The translations under genes were made by a program, and so were the position numbers. The notes beneath the pieces were generated by a model. The model saw only the letters and a program-made list of their open reading frames with translations, made no database searches and was not told the DNA's origin. 6,576 nucleotides of DNA from JAGORY01 sp964517585. Lineage in GTDB: Bacteria > Patescibacteriota > Gracilibacteria > Peribacterales > Peribacteraceae. This document shows, piece by piece, positions 6,016-6,576 of the stretch. The stretch is taken from assembly GCA_964517585.1 (NCBI GenBank), contig CAZFCB010000052.1, forward strand, positions 1-6,576. Reading direction: 5' to 3'. How positions within the stretch are numbered: position 1 is the stretch's first letter; every line of letters begins with the position of its first letter.

Positions 6016-6576
6016 AAACCATTTGAGGAGTCGGATGATCCCCATCTTCGCACCCTGCTTATGTGCTGAAACGCCAGTGCGATTTTCTATGTCTGCTCGG
6101 TTTTTGTGATAGTGTTCGAAGGCCTTAAAAAGCATGTCCTCATTCGTCAGTGTTGGCTTCCAATCAAGCACACGACGAATTTTGTGTGTATCAAATTCAA
6201 AACTCTCGGCAATCATTTTGTATTGATATGGCCCTAGAGGAGACATGCCAAGCATGTACGCGATGCGCATGGCAAAAAGTGTCGGACCCTTTGGTAGCGT
6301 TCCTACACGACTCTTTGTTCCCGCTCTTTGGATGACTGAGTTGTACACATCGCGAAAACTTTTAACGTTCTCGGACCCGATATTCAAGACGACAGGTTCG
6401 GTGAGTGTCAGTGCACGGATGCATGCATCGACGAGATCCTGTGCATAGATGAACTGGTACGTATTGTCTCCTCCTCCTACAACCCATACAGATCAGCCTT
6501 CATCGATAAACTCGAAGAGAATTGCGAGAAGCCCCAAACGACCTACATCCATGAACGTCGCACAACGGATGAACAC
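6010..6576 (-). pseudogene. NAD-dependent epimerase/dehydratase, C-terminal part, with in-frame TGA (5' end beyond window)
   Basis: Translating the minus strand in one frame from the right edge gives a continuous extended-SDR C-terminal half. It includes GRLGLLAILFEFIDEG, then a TGA at 6493-6495, then GGGDNTYQFIYAQDLVDA, LNIGSE and FAMRIAYMLGMSPLGPYQ, ending WFS. The order (GRLG, EFI-EG, GDN-YQF, D-LVDA, NIG, K-R-LDWKPT) matches sugar epimerases of this family from memory. Homology on both sides of the stop shows it lies inside one gene rather than between two. The position is usually Lys or Arg in relatives, so one base change from CGA or AGA could explain it. The frame is unchanged across it, so this is a nonsense change, not an indel. 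It could be a true pseudogene, a strain variant or a sequence error. The catalytic N-terminal half lies outside the window. A truncated product restarting downstream (for example TTG at 6387) would lack the Rossmann fold and is unlikely to be active. It is convergent with the GT-C gene. Confidence 0.72.

Noticed and set aside
6470..6480. GGAGGAGG on the minus strand as a strong ribosome binding site for a gene starting near 6460
   Set aside because: It encodes the conserved GGGDN stretch of the epimerase, and no start codon lies at a suitable distance in that frame.
6493..6495. UGA read as glycine (genetic code of Gracilibacteria/SR1), suggested by the internal TGA and by TGA followed directly by TAA at the end of the GxxH protein gene
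   Set aside because: A recoded genome would show many in-frame TGAs. Only one appears in roughly 2,000 codons here, and the shared TCATGA gives sensible ends for two convergent genes.
6493..6495. Selenocysteine codon
   Set aside because: The equivalent position is not a cysteine in the epimerase family as I know it and has no catalytic role. No obvious selenocysteine hairpin is seen directly downstream.

Overview
The window is a stretch of bacterial chromosome, roughly half G+C by hand count, packed with envelope-glycan and nucleotide-sugar genes. Spacers are short (40, 21 and 73 bp), one gene pair overlaps on the same strand, and two genes share convergent stop codons. Compact genes, near-absence of Shine-Dalgarno sites, a shortened GT-C enzyme and an in-frame palindromic repeat would fit an uncultivated lineage such as Peregrinibacteria or another Patescibacteria/CPR group. 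That placement is inference; no marker gene is present. UGA acts as a normal stop here.

Layout from left to right: (1) the last 21 codons of an unidentified plus-strand gene, overlapping the next start by ATGA; (2) a 573-residue FAD-dependent oxidoreductase of the protoporphyrinogen-oxidase/UDP-galactopyranose-mutase-like group, interrupted in frame by an 85-bp palindromic heptamer repeat; (3) on the minus strand, a 323-residue unassigned protein whose motif order (GxxH, E, R, GxxH) suggests a divergent TraB/TIKI/EreA-type enzyme; (4) upstream of it on the same strand, an NAD-dependent sugar epimerase/dehydratase of the extended SDR family; (5) divergent from that, a GT2 polyprenyl-phosphate mannose/glucose synthase-like glycosyltransferase with a C-terminal membrane segment and an unusual soluble tail; (6) overlapping its 3' end, a polytopic GT-C-like glycosyltransferase; (7) convergent with it, the 3' part of a second, different SDR epimerase that runs off the right edge and carries an in-frame TGA.

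Functional reading: the GT2 and GT-C genes form a natural pair, in which the first would load a sugar onto a polyprenyl phosphate at the inner membrane face and the second would use that lipid-linked sugar outside. The two epimerases and the FAD enzyme would supply or modify nucleotide sugars or lipid-linked intermediates. The TraB/TIKI-like gene does not fit that pathway and looks like an inserted passenger. I did not find a clear new multi-gene system. The items most worth a second look are the in-frame repeat, the divergent GxxH protein and the internal stop in the right-edge epimerase.
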